Shown one piece after another: positions 51,101 through 59,857 of a DNA stretch of 64,000 nucleotides. Below the pieces are notes generated by a model. That model worked only from the letters and a program-made list of their open reading frames with translations, ran no database searches and had not been told where the DNA came from. The translations under genes and the position numbers were made by a program. Source of the stretch: Pedobacter sp. KBW06 (lineage in GTDB: Bacteria > Bacteroidota > Bacteroidia > Sphingobacteriales > Sphingobacteriaceae); the NCBI RefSeq assembly GCF_003852525.1, contig NZ_QAJL01000005.1, positions 532,853 to 596,852 on the forward strand. Reading direction: 5' to 3'. How positions within the stretch are numbered: the first letter of the stretch is position 1; each line of letters begins with the position of its first letter.

Positions 51101-53842
51101 TTACTTATGCCCGTACAACTCATTAAAGAGCATTTTGAACGTACTATGGGCCTGAGCACGGAAAGTAATCTCTGTACCAAAGGCATAGAGTTTTCCCTTA
51201 CCTACAGGTGCGACAAAGGCCACTACCCCATCTTTAAGGTATGACTGTCCCCAGGCCCAGCCACTTCTCAACGCATCCTCTTTACCGAACCAGGCTAAAG
51301 GTTTTATGCCTTCTGCCTCCGCTTCTTTTCCAAGTTTAAATACAGGACTGTTGTTAAATACCATATCTACTTCTTCCGGCATTCCCCAGTTGGCACGCTG
51401 GCCTCTGGCAACTGTTGCTTTCAGCAGACTTCCCGGGATATAGAACTTATCTGCCGACAATGGGATTTCCTTTCCATCTGCTTTGGTTTCTGTAAGCGCA
51501 TTTTGTACCGGTAAACCAAGGTGGTAAGCCAAATTTGTGCTGCTTCCTATTGTTACGATATCTCCTCCTTTATCCAGGAATTCTCTTAGCTGAGGGATGG
51601 ATTTTTCAGGCGTGATGCTCCCCAGCCATGGACGGAAAGCTTCAGGGATATCTTCCGGTTTTGGACCTTTGTTTCCTCTTCCTGCAACGGTTTTCTGGCC
51701 AACTGCCGGTATTCCTCCGCTGATAAACAGGATCTTATCGTATTTGGCATTGAGCATTCCATTATCGATGTCCTGAGGATAAATCACCTGGAACGGAAAA
51801 TGGAATTGCTCTAAAATCCACCTTACCCAACCAGAAGGCATAGAGCCGCCATACTGGTCAAATAATGCGATGCGTACGGGAGCAATTTTAACCATTTCTG
51901 TAGGTTTATGGTCTATTGCTATCGCATCTGATCCGAGGTAAGCAGCTGATCTGATCAGGACATTTATTCCCTTTTCAGGAACGTAGAAAGAGCCTTCCGG
52001 CATATCGCCTTCTGCTTTTGTCAGCCTGGAGACTTCAATCCCCTCCTTTAGTAAATCATTGACGACAAGGAAGGAAATGTTTTTTGCAGAACTTAGCAAA
52101 AATTCCTTTCCTCCAAGTATCCTGTGTCCCGGCACTGCCTGGAGCTCTCCGTATCTGATCTTGTCAAAAGGGCCATCAAAACCATCCAGAATGCGGTCAA
52201 ATTTAACGCCCATCTGGAAAGCCAATGTCCAGCCTGCAGCATCATAGGGACGTACCGGCGGGCCACCAGGATACTGGAAATCATTGGGATGATCCTGTGG
52301 CTCAAACATATCTATCAGATGCGGACGGAAGGCCTGATTCGTTTTTACGATATAAGAGCCGGCCGGATATGATTTGTCTGCTACTTTAAAATCAGCACGG
52401 GCCCGCTGCACCTGAATTCCGGATTTGATCAGGGCATTGATGAATTTTACCGCTGTATTAAAGTCCGCCTGATTTGAGGGAACGATGTACCCCCTTGCAT
52501 CTCTCAATGCAGGATTTTTATACACCGCATCATAGTATTTCATAGGGATCTCATTAGACACCTTTCCTGCGCTGTCTTTTTTCAATAACCCTTCTTTTTT
52601 ATCTTTTTCAAAAGCAGCACTGATCGCTGTGATGTGTTTCGGGGTTAAGGTCCAGTTGTCCTGATTGCCTTTTTGAATGGCATTTCTACCCATCAGATAG
52701 ATATTGTACAAGAGCTGATCGCCTTGCCGGCTGGCATAGTCCAGAACTCCGTAACTCAGCGAAAGAGAATAGTCTATAGACTGTCTGAAATTCCATTTCT
52801 GAGGCTTCACCGGATTTGGTGTGGCGTTGTTGGGAATTAACCTTTCCGGTACCAGAGGAATTTCTGAAGGACTTGGACTTCCGGTGATTTCGGTCAGAAT
52901 TCCAATCATATTGTGAAAATATGGTGTCGTTCTTAATCCTCCGTTCCACCAGGTAGAATAAACAGATCCGCTCAAACGGGTATATCCGGGTTTGTTCTCT
53001 GCGTTCAGCCGGTTGATCATCGAAGCGGCTACCCCATCAATTCCGGTAATGAGTAAAGGGTCATATACATAATTGAAAGGATCACGGTATGGAGGGCCAG
53101 CCACCACTGCTCCCGCAGGTGCGCTCTGGTGGTGATTATAAATGATCTGAGGCATAAATTCAATGTATTGTGCCATAGCAATACTGGTGCTTTCCTTCAT
53201 GTTCATCATGTAGAAATCCCTGTTGTTATCATGTCCGATATATTTCTGATACAAACGGGGAATATTCATGTTTCTTTTAGCCGTATCCGGTTCCTGCATG
53301 TACCAGTTCGCGACCAGCTCCTGTCCGTCGGGGTTAACCAGTGATAAAATGATGATCACATTATCCAGGATCCGCATGGTTTCCGCATCATTGGCACTCA
53401 ACAGCTTGTAATAGAGCTCTATCAGTTGCTGGGTGGCCACCATTTCGGTAGCATGTAATCCCCCGTCAATCCAAACGACGGGTTTTCCTTCCAGAGAAAG
53501 CTTTTTAGCCTCTTCGTCAGTAAGCCCTTCTGCCCTGGCCAGTTTCTGGGAAATCTCTTTATACCGGTTAATTCTTCTCCTATTTTCCGGAGAAGTAATC
53601 ACCATGATGTATTGTTTCCTCTTTTCTTCGGTAAACCCGATTTGACTGATAATTACCCGATTAGAGAGCTGTGCCAGTTTTAGGATATAGGCTTCTGCCT
53701 GAGAATAATTGGCCAGTTTATAGTTGTCGCCGATATTAAAACCAAAATGTGATTTCGGACTGGGGATATCCTGTGCGCTGGCCGGGGATAAATAAGCCAG
53801 CATTAGCAAAACTACAGCGGACCAGATACGTTTGAGATTCAT
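51101..53842 (-). CDS. Exported M14 family zinc carboxypeptidase-like protein
   Basis: A 913-residue secreted M14-type protein, far longer than the roughly 300-residue catalytic core. A signal peptide (MNLKRIWSAVVLLMLAYLSPASAQ) precedes the M14 domain (about 40-350). Zinc ligands His and Glu are in GGLHATEMVATQQ and another His in IIYNHHQSAP. The C-terminal half (about 450-913) is a family-specific extension with a glutamine-amidotransferase-like segment (KILFISGGIPAVG). It lies upstream of the S9 gene on the same strand. Confidence 0.9.
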   Translation of the reverse strand: MNLKRIWSAVVLLMLAYLSPASAQDIPSPKSHFGFNIGDNYKLANYSQAEAYILKLAQLSNRVIISQIGFTEEKRKQYIMVITSPENRRRINRYKEISQKLARAEGLTDEEAKKLSLEGKPVVWIDGGLHATEMVATQQLIELYYKLLSANDAETMRILDNVIIILSLVNPDGQELVANWYMQEPDTAKRNMNIPRLYQKYIGHDNNRDFYMMNMKESTSIAMAQYIEFMPQIIYNHHQSAPAGAVVAGPPYRDPFNYVYDPLLITGIDGVAASMINRLNAENKPGYTRLSGSVYSTWWNGGLRTTPYFHNMIGILTEITGSPSPSEIPLVPERLIPNNATPNPVKPQKWNFRQSIDYSLSLSYGVLDYASRQGDQLLYNIYLMGRNAIQKGNQDNWTLTPKHITAISAAFEKDKKEGLLKKDSAGKVSNEIPMKYYDAVYKNPALRDARGYIVPSNQADFNTAVKFINALIKSGIQVQRARADFKVADKSYPAGSYIVKTNQAFRPHLIDMFEPQDHPNDFQYPGGPPVRPYDAAGWTLAFQMGVKFDRILDGFDGPFDKIRYGELQAVPGHRILGGKEFLLSSAKNISFLVVNDLLKEGIEVSRLTKAEGDMPEGSFYVPEKGINVLIRSAAYLGSDAIAIDHKPTEMVKIAPVRIALFDQYGGSMPSGWVRWILEQFHFPFQVIYPQDIDNGMLNAKYDKILFISGGIPAVGQKTVAGRGNKGPKPEDIPEAFRPWLGSITPEKSIPQLREFLDKGGDIVTIGSSTNLAYHLGLPVQNALTETKADGKEIPLSADKFYIPGSLLKATVARGQRANWGMPEEVDMVFNNSPVFKLGKEAEAEGIKPLAWFGKEDALRSGWAWGQSYLKDGVVAFVAPVGKGKLYAFGTEITFRAQAHSTFKMLFNELYGHK

Positions 53843-53933
53843 TGTTCTTTAATTACGTTAACCAATAGATTAGAAAATAGTGCGGTTAAGTTAATATAAA
53901 ACAAGAGGAATCAATTTGGAAAATTGTAACAAT

Positions 53934-54344
53934 TTAGTCCGTTTGCCTTAAGATACGTTCATCGATACACATGAATGCCCAGAGGTGTCCATCCAGGTCC
54001 TGAAAGCCATGGCCATACATCCAGCCATCATCCTGTTTGCCATTCGGCGTCGTTGCGCCCGCTTGTACTGCTCTCCTGACCATTTCATCGACACTTTCCC
54101 TGCTTGCCGCAGATAAGGTGATGATGACCTCCGTACTGTAATTTGCATCTACAATTTCTTTGCTGATGAAAGTCTGAAAGAACTCTTTTACCAGCAGCAT
54201 GACAAAAATATTATCTGCAACAACCATACAGGTTGCTTTCTCGTCGGTAAACTCATCGTTAAATTTGAAACCCAGTTTGGTAAAAAAGTCAATGGCCTTT
54301 TCCAGATTTCTGACTGGCAGATTAACAAACATGTTTGTACTCAT
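53934..54344 (-). CDS. VOC family protein (glyoxalase-like)
   Basis: A 136-residue vicinal-oxygen-chelate fold protein. The opening TNMFVNLPVRNLEKAIDFFT and GFKFNDEFTDEKA, and the closing GHGFQDLDGHLWAFMCID, are typical of the DUF-like glyoxalase/bleomycin-resistance subgroup. Some metal-ligand positions are not the classic His/Glu set, so enzymatic activity is uncertain. It is divergent from the AraC gene at 54496 and may be its target. Confidence 0.9.
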   Translation of the reverse strand: MSTNMFVNLPVRNLEKAIDFFTKLGFKFNDEFTDEKATCMVVADNIFVMLLVKEFFQTFISKEIVDANYSTEVIITLSAASRESVDEMVRRAVQAGATTPNGKQDDGWMYGHGFQDLDGHLWAFMCIDERILRQTD

Positions 54345-54495
54345 AACTTCGTATTTCGGGGTTGGCTTACAAAGCTAAACGCAGACAGGAAAACTATAGC
54401 TGTGTAAACACGACAATATGAGGGGCCATACGCGACATTGCGATATCCCGAAGAATAATTTATCTTTATTCTTTGAAATATTCAATCCATCGAAC

Positions 54496-55401
54496 ATGAA
54501 TTCCATTGAAACAATTGACCAGTTTTACAAGAGAACAAACCAGGCCGTGCCCTCCGAATTGCTAAATCCTGCAGGTCAGCCCAGTCATTTCAATGTTAAA
54601 GAGAGAAGTTATTCCGGTAAAATCACCCCCTATAACCGGAGGGATCACTATAAAATCTGCCTGACTAAAGGGAAGGGAAAACTTCATGTGGCCAACAGGA
54701 TCATCGAGATAGACCGCCCGGCCCTGGTCTTCTCCAATCCAACGGTCCCCTATTCCTGGGAGTCGGTATCCAGGAAGCAAACGGGGTATTACTGCCTGTT
54801 TAACGATTCTTTTGTTTCTCCGGAAATGAAGAAGGGCCTGGAAAGAAGCTGCCCCCTTTTCAACCCTTTAATGGAACCCTTTTATTTCCTGAATACTGCG
54901 GAATATGAACGTGTCAATGCTTACTTTACCCAACTGGTAAATGAGCTGAAAAGCGACTATGAATACAAATTTGAGGTCATCAGGAGCATTTTAAAACTCA
55001 TCATCCATGAAGGGATCAAGCTGAATGCCATTCAGGCCCCGGTTGTTCCACAAGGCGCTTCGGACAGGATCACACCTATGTTTCTGGAGCTCCTGGAGCG
55101 TCAGTTTCCCGTGGATTCACCGGAAAATCCACTGAAGCTGAAAAGTGCATCGGAGTTTGCCAGTCATTTGAACATCCATGTCAACCACCTCAATTATGTG
55201 ATCAAGTCCCATACCGGAAAAACGACCACACAAATGATCAGCAACAGGATTATCGCTGAAGCAAAAAGTCTGTTGAAGCATACCGACTGGGATGTGGCAG
55301 AGATCGGCTATTGCCTGGGATTCGATTACCCTGCGCATTTTAACAATTACTTTAAAAAGAATACAGGTCTTAGTCCTACTGTTTTTAAGAACCACAATTA
55401 G
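54496..55401 (+). CDS. AraC family transcriptional regulator
   Basis: A 301-residue regulator with an N-terminal sensor domain and a C-terminal AraC helix-turn-helix pair (about 200-300, ASEFASHLNIHVNHLNYVIK then IGYCLGFDYPAHFNNYFKKN). The frame is open from 54418, but the preceding 26 codons overlap likely promoter DNA; ATG 54496 (MNSIETIDQFYKRTN) is the natural start. It lies 84 bp upstream of the MFS pump on the same strand, a common regulator-efflux pairing. Confidence 0.9.
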   Translation: MNSIETIDQFYKRTNQAVPSELLNPAGQPSHFNVKERSYSGKITPYNRRDHYKICLTKGKGKLHVANRIIEIDRPALVFSNPTVPYSWESVSRKQTGYYCLFNDSFVSPEMKKGLERSCPLFNPLMEPFYFLNTAEYERVNAYFTQLVNELKSDYEYKFEVIRSILKLIIHEGIKLNAIQAPVVPQGASDRITPMFLELLERQFPVDSPENPLKLKSASEFASHLNIHVNHLNYVIKSHTGKTTTQMISNRIIAEAKSLLKHTDWDVAEIGYCLGFDYPAHFNNYFKKNTGLSPTVFKNHN

Positions 55402-55470
55402 TTAGAACCGAATCTTTGATTTTTGTAATTATTCCTTTGTATTCTGCTAGCAGTAGACAAGGATAGGATC

Positions 55471-55478
55471 TACCTTTG
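55471..55478 (+). promoter_or_regulatory. Candidate -7 promoter box (TACCTTTG)
   Basis: TACCTTTG matches TAnnTTTG and ends 7 bp before the MFS ATG at 55486, implying a leaderless or nearly leaderless mRNA if used. No clear -33 box is present. Confidence 0.35.
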
Positions 55479-55485
55479 CACTGCA

Positions 55486-56670
55486 ATGAGAATCATAGAG
55501 CAAAATCAGAGCGGTATAGGTACTTTACTGGCCTTTATACTGATCCCACTTTCAGGACTGGCAACGGACATTTATCTGCCATCCTTACCGGCAATGGCCA
55601 GTCACCTGCAGGCAACCAATGCAGAAGTGCAGCTGACCATCGTTTTCTTTCTGGTCAGTTACGGTCTTTCACAGCTCTTCGTTGGCAGTTTGTTAGACAG
55701 CTTTGGCCGGTATAAGCTCACAATCGCCGCCTTGCTGTTGTTCAGTATTGCCAGCTTTACCATTGCCCGCTCAGAAAGCATATACCTGATCTACCTGATG
55801 AGGATGGTTCATGGCCTTACGGTAGCCACTATAGTCGTAGGAAAAAGAGCTTATTTTGTCGACATCTTCTCCGGCGAACGCCTGAAGCACTATACCAGTT
55901 TGTTTTCCATTGTATGGTCTGCCGCTCCGATTATTGCCCCTTTCTTTGGGGGATATCTGCAAACTGCATTCGGATGGGAATCTAATTTTTACCTTTTAGG
56001 GGCCTTTGCCCTGATCATGGTACTGCTGGAACTTTGTTTTGGCGGCGAGTCCCTGAGCAGCTTTCAGACTTTTCATTTCAGGTCGATTGTCAAAGTATAC
56101 GGATCGATGCTGAAAACAACGAGCTTTAGCCTGGGCCTCCTGGTGCTGGGTTTAGCGAATTCCGTATTTATGGTTTATGGAATGAGCGGGCCGTTCATCA
56201 TTGAACATACCTTTAAGCTGCCGGCCATCACCACGGGATACTGCGCACTGGTTCTGGGTGTCGCTTTGTTGCTGGGGGGATTTCTGGGAAAGGCAACGCT
56301 TAACCGGCCATTTTTCAAAAAGATGATGATTGCCATCATCGCTCAACTGGCAATTGTAGTCCTGATGATCATCAGCCCTGCTTTCTATTCGAACCTGACT
56401 ACGATGATGACATTTGCTTTTATCATCCATTTCATTGCAGGTTTTATCTTTAACAATTACTTTTCCTATTGCTTAAGTCTGTTTCCGAAAAATGCCGGTA
56501 TCGCCAGCGGGGTAACAGGAGGCTCGATCTATGTGATCACTTCAATTCTGAGTTATGGAATCGTATACACGATTCCGGCTGAAGGACAAGGCAGTCTTGG
56601 AATGAGCTACCTGGTACTCATTTCATTAACACTTCTGGCCTTCTTCCTGAGCAGAAAGCAAGTGCATTAG
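55486..56670 (+). CDS. MFS multidrug efflux transporter, Bcr/CflA type
   Basis: A 394-residue, 12-helix transporter of the Bcr/CflA drug-resistance group. The signature helix-1/2 region is LSGLATDIYLPSLPAM, and the motif-A-like LVGSLLDSFGRYKL follows (seen as QLFVGSLLDSFGRYKLTIA). It probably exports a drug or metabolite by proton antiport. The AraC regulator 84 bp upstream is a likely controller. Confidence 0.93.
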   Translation: MRIIEQNQSGIGTLLAFILIPLSGLATDIYLPSLPAMASHLQATNAEVQLTIVFFLVSYGLSQLFVGSLLDSFGRYKLTIAALLLFSIASFTIARSESIYLIYLMRMVHGLTVATIVVGKRAYFVDIFSGERLKHYTSLFSIVWSAAPIIAPFFGGYLQTAFGWESNFYLLGAFALIMVLLELCFGGESLSSFQTFHFRSIVKVYGSMLKTTSFSLGLLVLGLANSVFMVYGMSGPFIIEHTFKLPAITTGYCALVLGVALLLGGFLGKATLNRPFFKKMMIAIIAQLAIVVLMIISPAFYSNLTTMMTFAFIIHFIAGFIFNNYFSYCLSLFPKNAGIASGVTGGSIYVITSILSYGIVYTIPAEGQGSLGMSYLVLISLTLLAFFLSRKQVH

Positions 56671-56693
56671 ATCAGGAATAACGAAGTGTTTAA

Positions 56694-56891
56694 CTATTCT
56701 ACGAAAAGTGCGGATTCTTTATGAAAGGTCCAGACCTGTCGTTGCCCCATCCTTGCGATTACGAGAGAATAGTTGTAGTCTGACTCGTCTATTTCAAGTA
56801 TTTCTCCTAAATTGATAAGTCTATCCCCGACAGATAGCTCTGCCATTTCTAAGATCTTAAACATGGTATGCTGTTCCAAAATAGTATTCAT
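56694..56891 (-). CDS. Small protein, unknown
   Basis: A 65-residue protein from ATG 56891 (MNTILEQHTMFKILEMAELS) with an SH3-like short beta pattern (GDRLINLGEILEIDE, then YSLVIARMGQRQVWTFHK). The frame is open to 56975, but the extra N-terminal stretch looks like A/T-rich non-coding DNA. No family recognised. It converges on the MFS gene. Confidence 0.55.
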   Translation of the reverse strand: MNTILEQHTMFKILEMAELSVGDRLINLGEILEIDESDYNYSLVIARMGQRQVWTFHKESALFVE

Positions 56892-57114
56892 AAGAGCGCG
56901 AAAATTAACAAAAGTTTTATCTAAAAATTTAATTAATACCCAAAAATAAAGAATATTATCAAAAATAACCAACAAATTAAGTTAACCTACTTACTTTAAG
57001 CTGATTGTAGAAAAGCCATATCTGCAGAAGCACAGTTCATGAAGTTCTTAAACCGTTTTACCAACTTTCAAGCCGGCGCAATTTTTTTTTTGAAATCAAT
57101 AAAACATTTTAATA

Positions 57115-57153
57115 CACCGGCGGAGAACCGATAACAGATTTTCTCCGCCGGTG
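57115..57153. terminator. Strong hairpin terminator
   Basis: CACCGGCGGAGAA (57115-57127) pairs perfectly with TTCTCCGCCGGTG (57141-57153) around a 13-nt loop. It lies 13 bp after the YbhB-like stop on the minus strand and is followed by an A/T-rich run (TATTAAAATGTTTT), as expected of a terminator. Confidence 0.8.
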
Positions 57154-57166
57154 ATGGGATGTCTGC

Positions 57167-57718
57167 TTACTTTTTTCGTTCGTAATACATCATCACCGAA
57201 GCCTTTTCAATCGTATTGGCCCATAAATTAAAGCCTACTACTGCTGCATTGGTATCTGCATTGACTGCGAGTTTATCTGTTTTTAAGGCGTAAACCGTAA
57301 ACAGGTACCGATGTGGGCCATGATTTAGCGGCGGACAAGGTCCGCCAAATCCTTTAATACCATAATCTGTGATGCTCTGAATTGCACCAGCCGGCAATAA
57401 CTTACCATCGAGGCTACCCGCTCCCGTAACCAGTTTCTGTTCACTCACCGGAATGTTAAACACAAGCCAGTGCCAAAATCCGCTACCGGTAGGCGCATCA
57501 GGATCATAAACGGTTACCGCAAAGCTTTTTGTTCCGGATGGTGCATTCGTCCAGGACAATTCCGGCGAGACATTTTCGCCATCACATCCGAATCCGTTGA
57601 ACTCCTGCTTTTTAGTACCCTGACCTCCAAGGTCCTTACTGCTTAAGGTAAAAGTTTGGGCCCCTGCAGTCCAGGACAACAGGAACAGAACTGCAATCAT
57701 TAGTGATATTCTTTTCAT
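57167..57718 (-). CDS. YbhB/YbcL family Raf-kinase-inhibitor-like protein
   Basis: A 183-residue exported protein of the PEBP/YbhB-YbcL family. It has a signal peptide (MKRISLMIAVLFLLSWTAGA) and the family motifs CDGENVSPELSW, VTVYDPDAPTGSGFWHWLVF (the anion-binding DPDAP and GxxHW) and GPCPPLNHGPHRYLFTVYAL. The frame opens at 57781, but ATG 57718 gives the signal peptide directly. Physiological role in bacteria is not established. Confidence 0.92.
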   Translation of the reverse strand: MKRISLMIAVLFLLSWTAGAQTFTLSSKDLGGQGTKKQEFNGFGCDGENVSPELSWTNAPSGTKSFAVTVYDPDAPTGSGFWHWLVFNIPVSEQKLVTGAGSLDGKLLPAGAIQSITDYGIKGFGGPCPPLNHGPHRYLFTVYALKTDKLAVNADTNAAVVGFNLWANTIEKASVMMYYERKK

Positions 57719-57803
57719 ACAATTAAAATTTATACAAAAATAGTAGCCGGCAATGCCAGAATGGAATTGACTGAAGTTCAAAAAGTATCGCTAAAAGCTC
57801 AAA

Positions 57804-58634
57804 TCAAGGTTGAAATTGACGGGGCGTGGTTCCATACTCGGTTTTGAAAGAATGAATAAAGCTGGATAGGCTTTCAAAACCCAACTCTTCATAAATTTCT
57901 ATGGGGCGCTTGTTTTTTTGTGAGAGTAAAACGGCCGCAAACTGTAAACGCTGTTTCAGGAACCATTTGGCTGGAGAAGTATGGTAAGCCTCTTTGAACT
58001 GTCGTTTAAAAGTCGACAGGCTCATGTTGCTTAAAAAAGCAAGCTCTTCAACGGAGAGCTTTTTCAGGCTGTTGTTTTCTATGATTTCTCTAAACTGGTG
58101 TTGATTCCCTGAATGAGGGAGCATAAAGGAATAGAGGAAGGACGTTCCCAGTTTACTGATCAGGTAATAAAGCAGCTCAAACAGCTTTGTTTCCAGGAAA
58201 TTCGGTAAAAACGCAGAGGATATGGTCCTGTTGCTGAGCAGTGATTTTACAAATGAGCGAAGGTATTCATCATATTCCAGAACAAGGTATGGCGCCGGGC
58301 CTGACTTTGAAATCACCAGCCGGTTGAGCCTGATGAACTTTTCCAGCACATGAACATCGAAGAATAACAATAAACTGCGATAGCTGTTTTGTACCGTCAT
58401 GGTCTCTGTCATTAAACAGTTTCCTTCAGAAAGTATCAGGAACTGGTTGTCAGTCAGCTGATCATGTTGTTTTCCATAATAGATTTCTTTATTTCCCTCG
58501 ATCAGGAAACTAAAGGCATTTTTATTTAAAATGATCTTATTTTTAACGGAAGATTGTTCGGTATGGTAATCGATAACAACTACGCCCTGCTCAGGGAGTT
58601 CATTTTTCAAAAGATCTGAAGGTAATCGGTACAT
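57804..58634 (-). CDS. AraC family transcriptional regulator
   Basis: A 276-residue regulator with an N-terminal domain and a C-terminal AraC DNA-binding domain (about 180-276, LAFLSNMSLSTFKRQFKEAY and LGFESLSSFIHSFKTEYGTT). It lies 69 bp downstream of the ada gene and 85 bp upstream of the YbhB-like gene on the same strand. Targets are unknown. Confidence 0.9.
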   Translation of the reverse strand: MYRLPSDLLKNELPEQGVVVIDYHTEQSSVKNKIILNKNAFSFLIEGNKEIYYGKQHDQLTDNQFLILSEGNCLMTETMTVQNSYRSLLLFFDVHVLEKFIRLNRLVISKSGPAPYLVLEYDEYLRSFVKSLLSNRTISSAFLPNFLETKLFELLYYLISKLGTSFLYSFMLPHSGNQHQFREIIENNSLKKLSVEELAFLSNMSLSTFKRQFKEAYHTSPAKWFLKQRLQFAAVLLSQKNKRPIEIYEELGFESLSSFIHSFKTEYGTTPRQFQP

Positions 58635-58703
58635 GTGATAACTGATGTTGTTCCTGAATTTTCAATAATATACAAGAGGTCCGTTTGACAATGCAAGTTA
58701 TCA

Positions 58704-59762
58704 TTATTTTGTGGTAAGATGCTTTTGTTCGTGTTCCAGCAGCCATTTTTTTCTCCATAAACCACCTCCATATCCCGTTAAACTGCCATCTGTACCGACT
58801 ACCCTATGACAGGGGATTAAAATTGAGATTCTATTCATTCCATTTGCATTTCCAACTGCTCTTACCGCTTCTGTACGGTTTAACCTGGCGGCCTGGCGGC
58901 GATAGGTCGAGGTTGTTCCATAGGGGATTTCCTGTAAGGCAGTCCATACCGCCTGCTGAAAGTCTGTTCCCAGAGGATGTATCTGTAAGGAGAAATCGGT
59001 TCTCTTGCCTTCAAAATATTCTGTCAACTGTGTCCTCAAACTATCGAAATGCCTGTTCTCTCCCTGCAGTATCGTCGCGTTCAGGTATTTGGCAATGGCC
59101 TTTAGCTCCGTCTCCAGCATTTTGCGGTCGGAAAACTCCAACAGGCAGATGCCTTCTGCTGTAGCACAGGCAAACATGGTCCCCAGTGGAGTTTCCAGGC
59201 GTGTGAGGTCGATGATCGCACTATGTTTACTGTTCCTGGGAGAACTGCCAAAAATGGCTTTAAAGGAGTCCCCAAAACCGCTGAGCGATTCAAATCCGGA
59301 ATCGAAAGCAACACTGGTTACCGGTTCTCCCTGTTGTATTTTTTTGAAGGCCGAATTGATCCGGAATGCTCTTTGGTAGGCCTGGAATGTCATTCCGTGA
59401 TTTTTGAGAAACCAGCGGCGGATCTGGCTGGGCTGAATCCCTCTTTGGCGGAGGTCCCAATCCTTAAACTTTATCGATGGATCTGCAGCAAGTTCATTTA
59501 AAAGGGTTTTGATGAACTCCGGGGTTTCATCAAGTCTTTCCAGAGGATTGCAAACTTTACAGGGCCTGTATCCGCTCAAAATGGCGTCCTTTGTGTTTTT
59601 GAAGAAGGTGACATTTTCTCTTTTTGGTTTTCGCGCCCTGCAGGTAGGACGACAAAAGATACCGGTCGTTTTTACGGCGGTAATAAAGGTCCCTTCGTAA
59701 GCACTGTCTTTGGCCAGAATCGCCTGGTAATAAGTCTCCTCAAGATTCAGTTCCATCTTCAT
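58704..59762 (-). CDS. ada: Ada-type DNA repair methyltransferase and regulator
   Basis: A 352-residue bifunctional Ada protein. The N-terminal Ada zinc domain has four cysteines in GIFCRPTCRARKP and YRPCKVCNP (about residues 35-75); the first is expected to accept methyl from phosphotriesters. A central AraC-type helix-turn-helix follows (about 85-180, RQRGIQPSQIRRWF). The C-terminal O6-methylguanine-DNA methyltransferase domain has active-site Cys318 in IPCHRVVGTDG. The frame opens at 59798; I prefer ATG 59762 (MKMELNLEETYYQ). It repairs alkylated DNA and, when methylated, activates the adaptive response. Confidence 0.93.
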   Translation of the reverse strand: MKMELNLEETYYQAILAKDSAYEGTFITAVKTTGIFCRPTCRARKPKRENVTFFKNTKDAILSGYRPCKVCNPLERLDETPEFIKTLLNELAADPSIKFKDWDLRQRGIQPSQIRRWFLKNHGMTFQAYQRAFRINSAFKKIQQGEPVTSVAFDSGFESLSGFGDSFKAIFGSSPRNSKHSAIIDLTRLETPLGTMFACATAEGICLLEFSDRKMLETELKAIAKYLNATILQGENRHFDSLRTQLTEYFEGKRTDFSLQIHPLGTDFQQAVWTALQEIPYGTTSTYRRQAARLNRTEAVRAVGNANGMNRISILIPCHRVVGTDGSLTGYGGGLWRKKWLLEHEQKHLTTK

Positions 59763-59857
59763 GATATTTAAAATTTCTTTAACACAAAGTAACAGCAAGC
59801 CATCCGGCTATACAACCGAAAACTGAACAAGTATTTTTTGTTAAGCAAAAGGATTCA

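Noticed and set aside
54418..54495. N-terminal extension of the AraC gene at 54496
   Set aside because: The extra codons overlap likely promoter DNA, and the family N-terminus fits the start at 54496.
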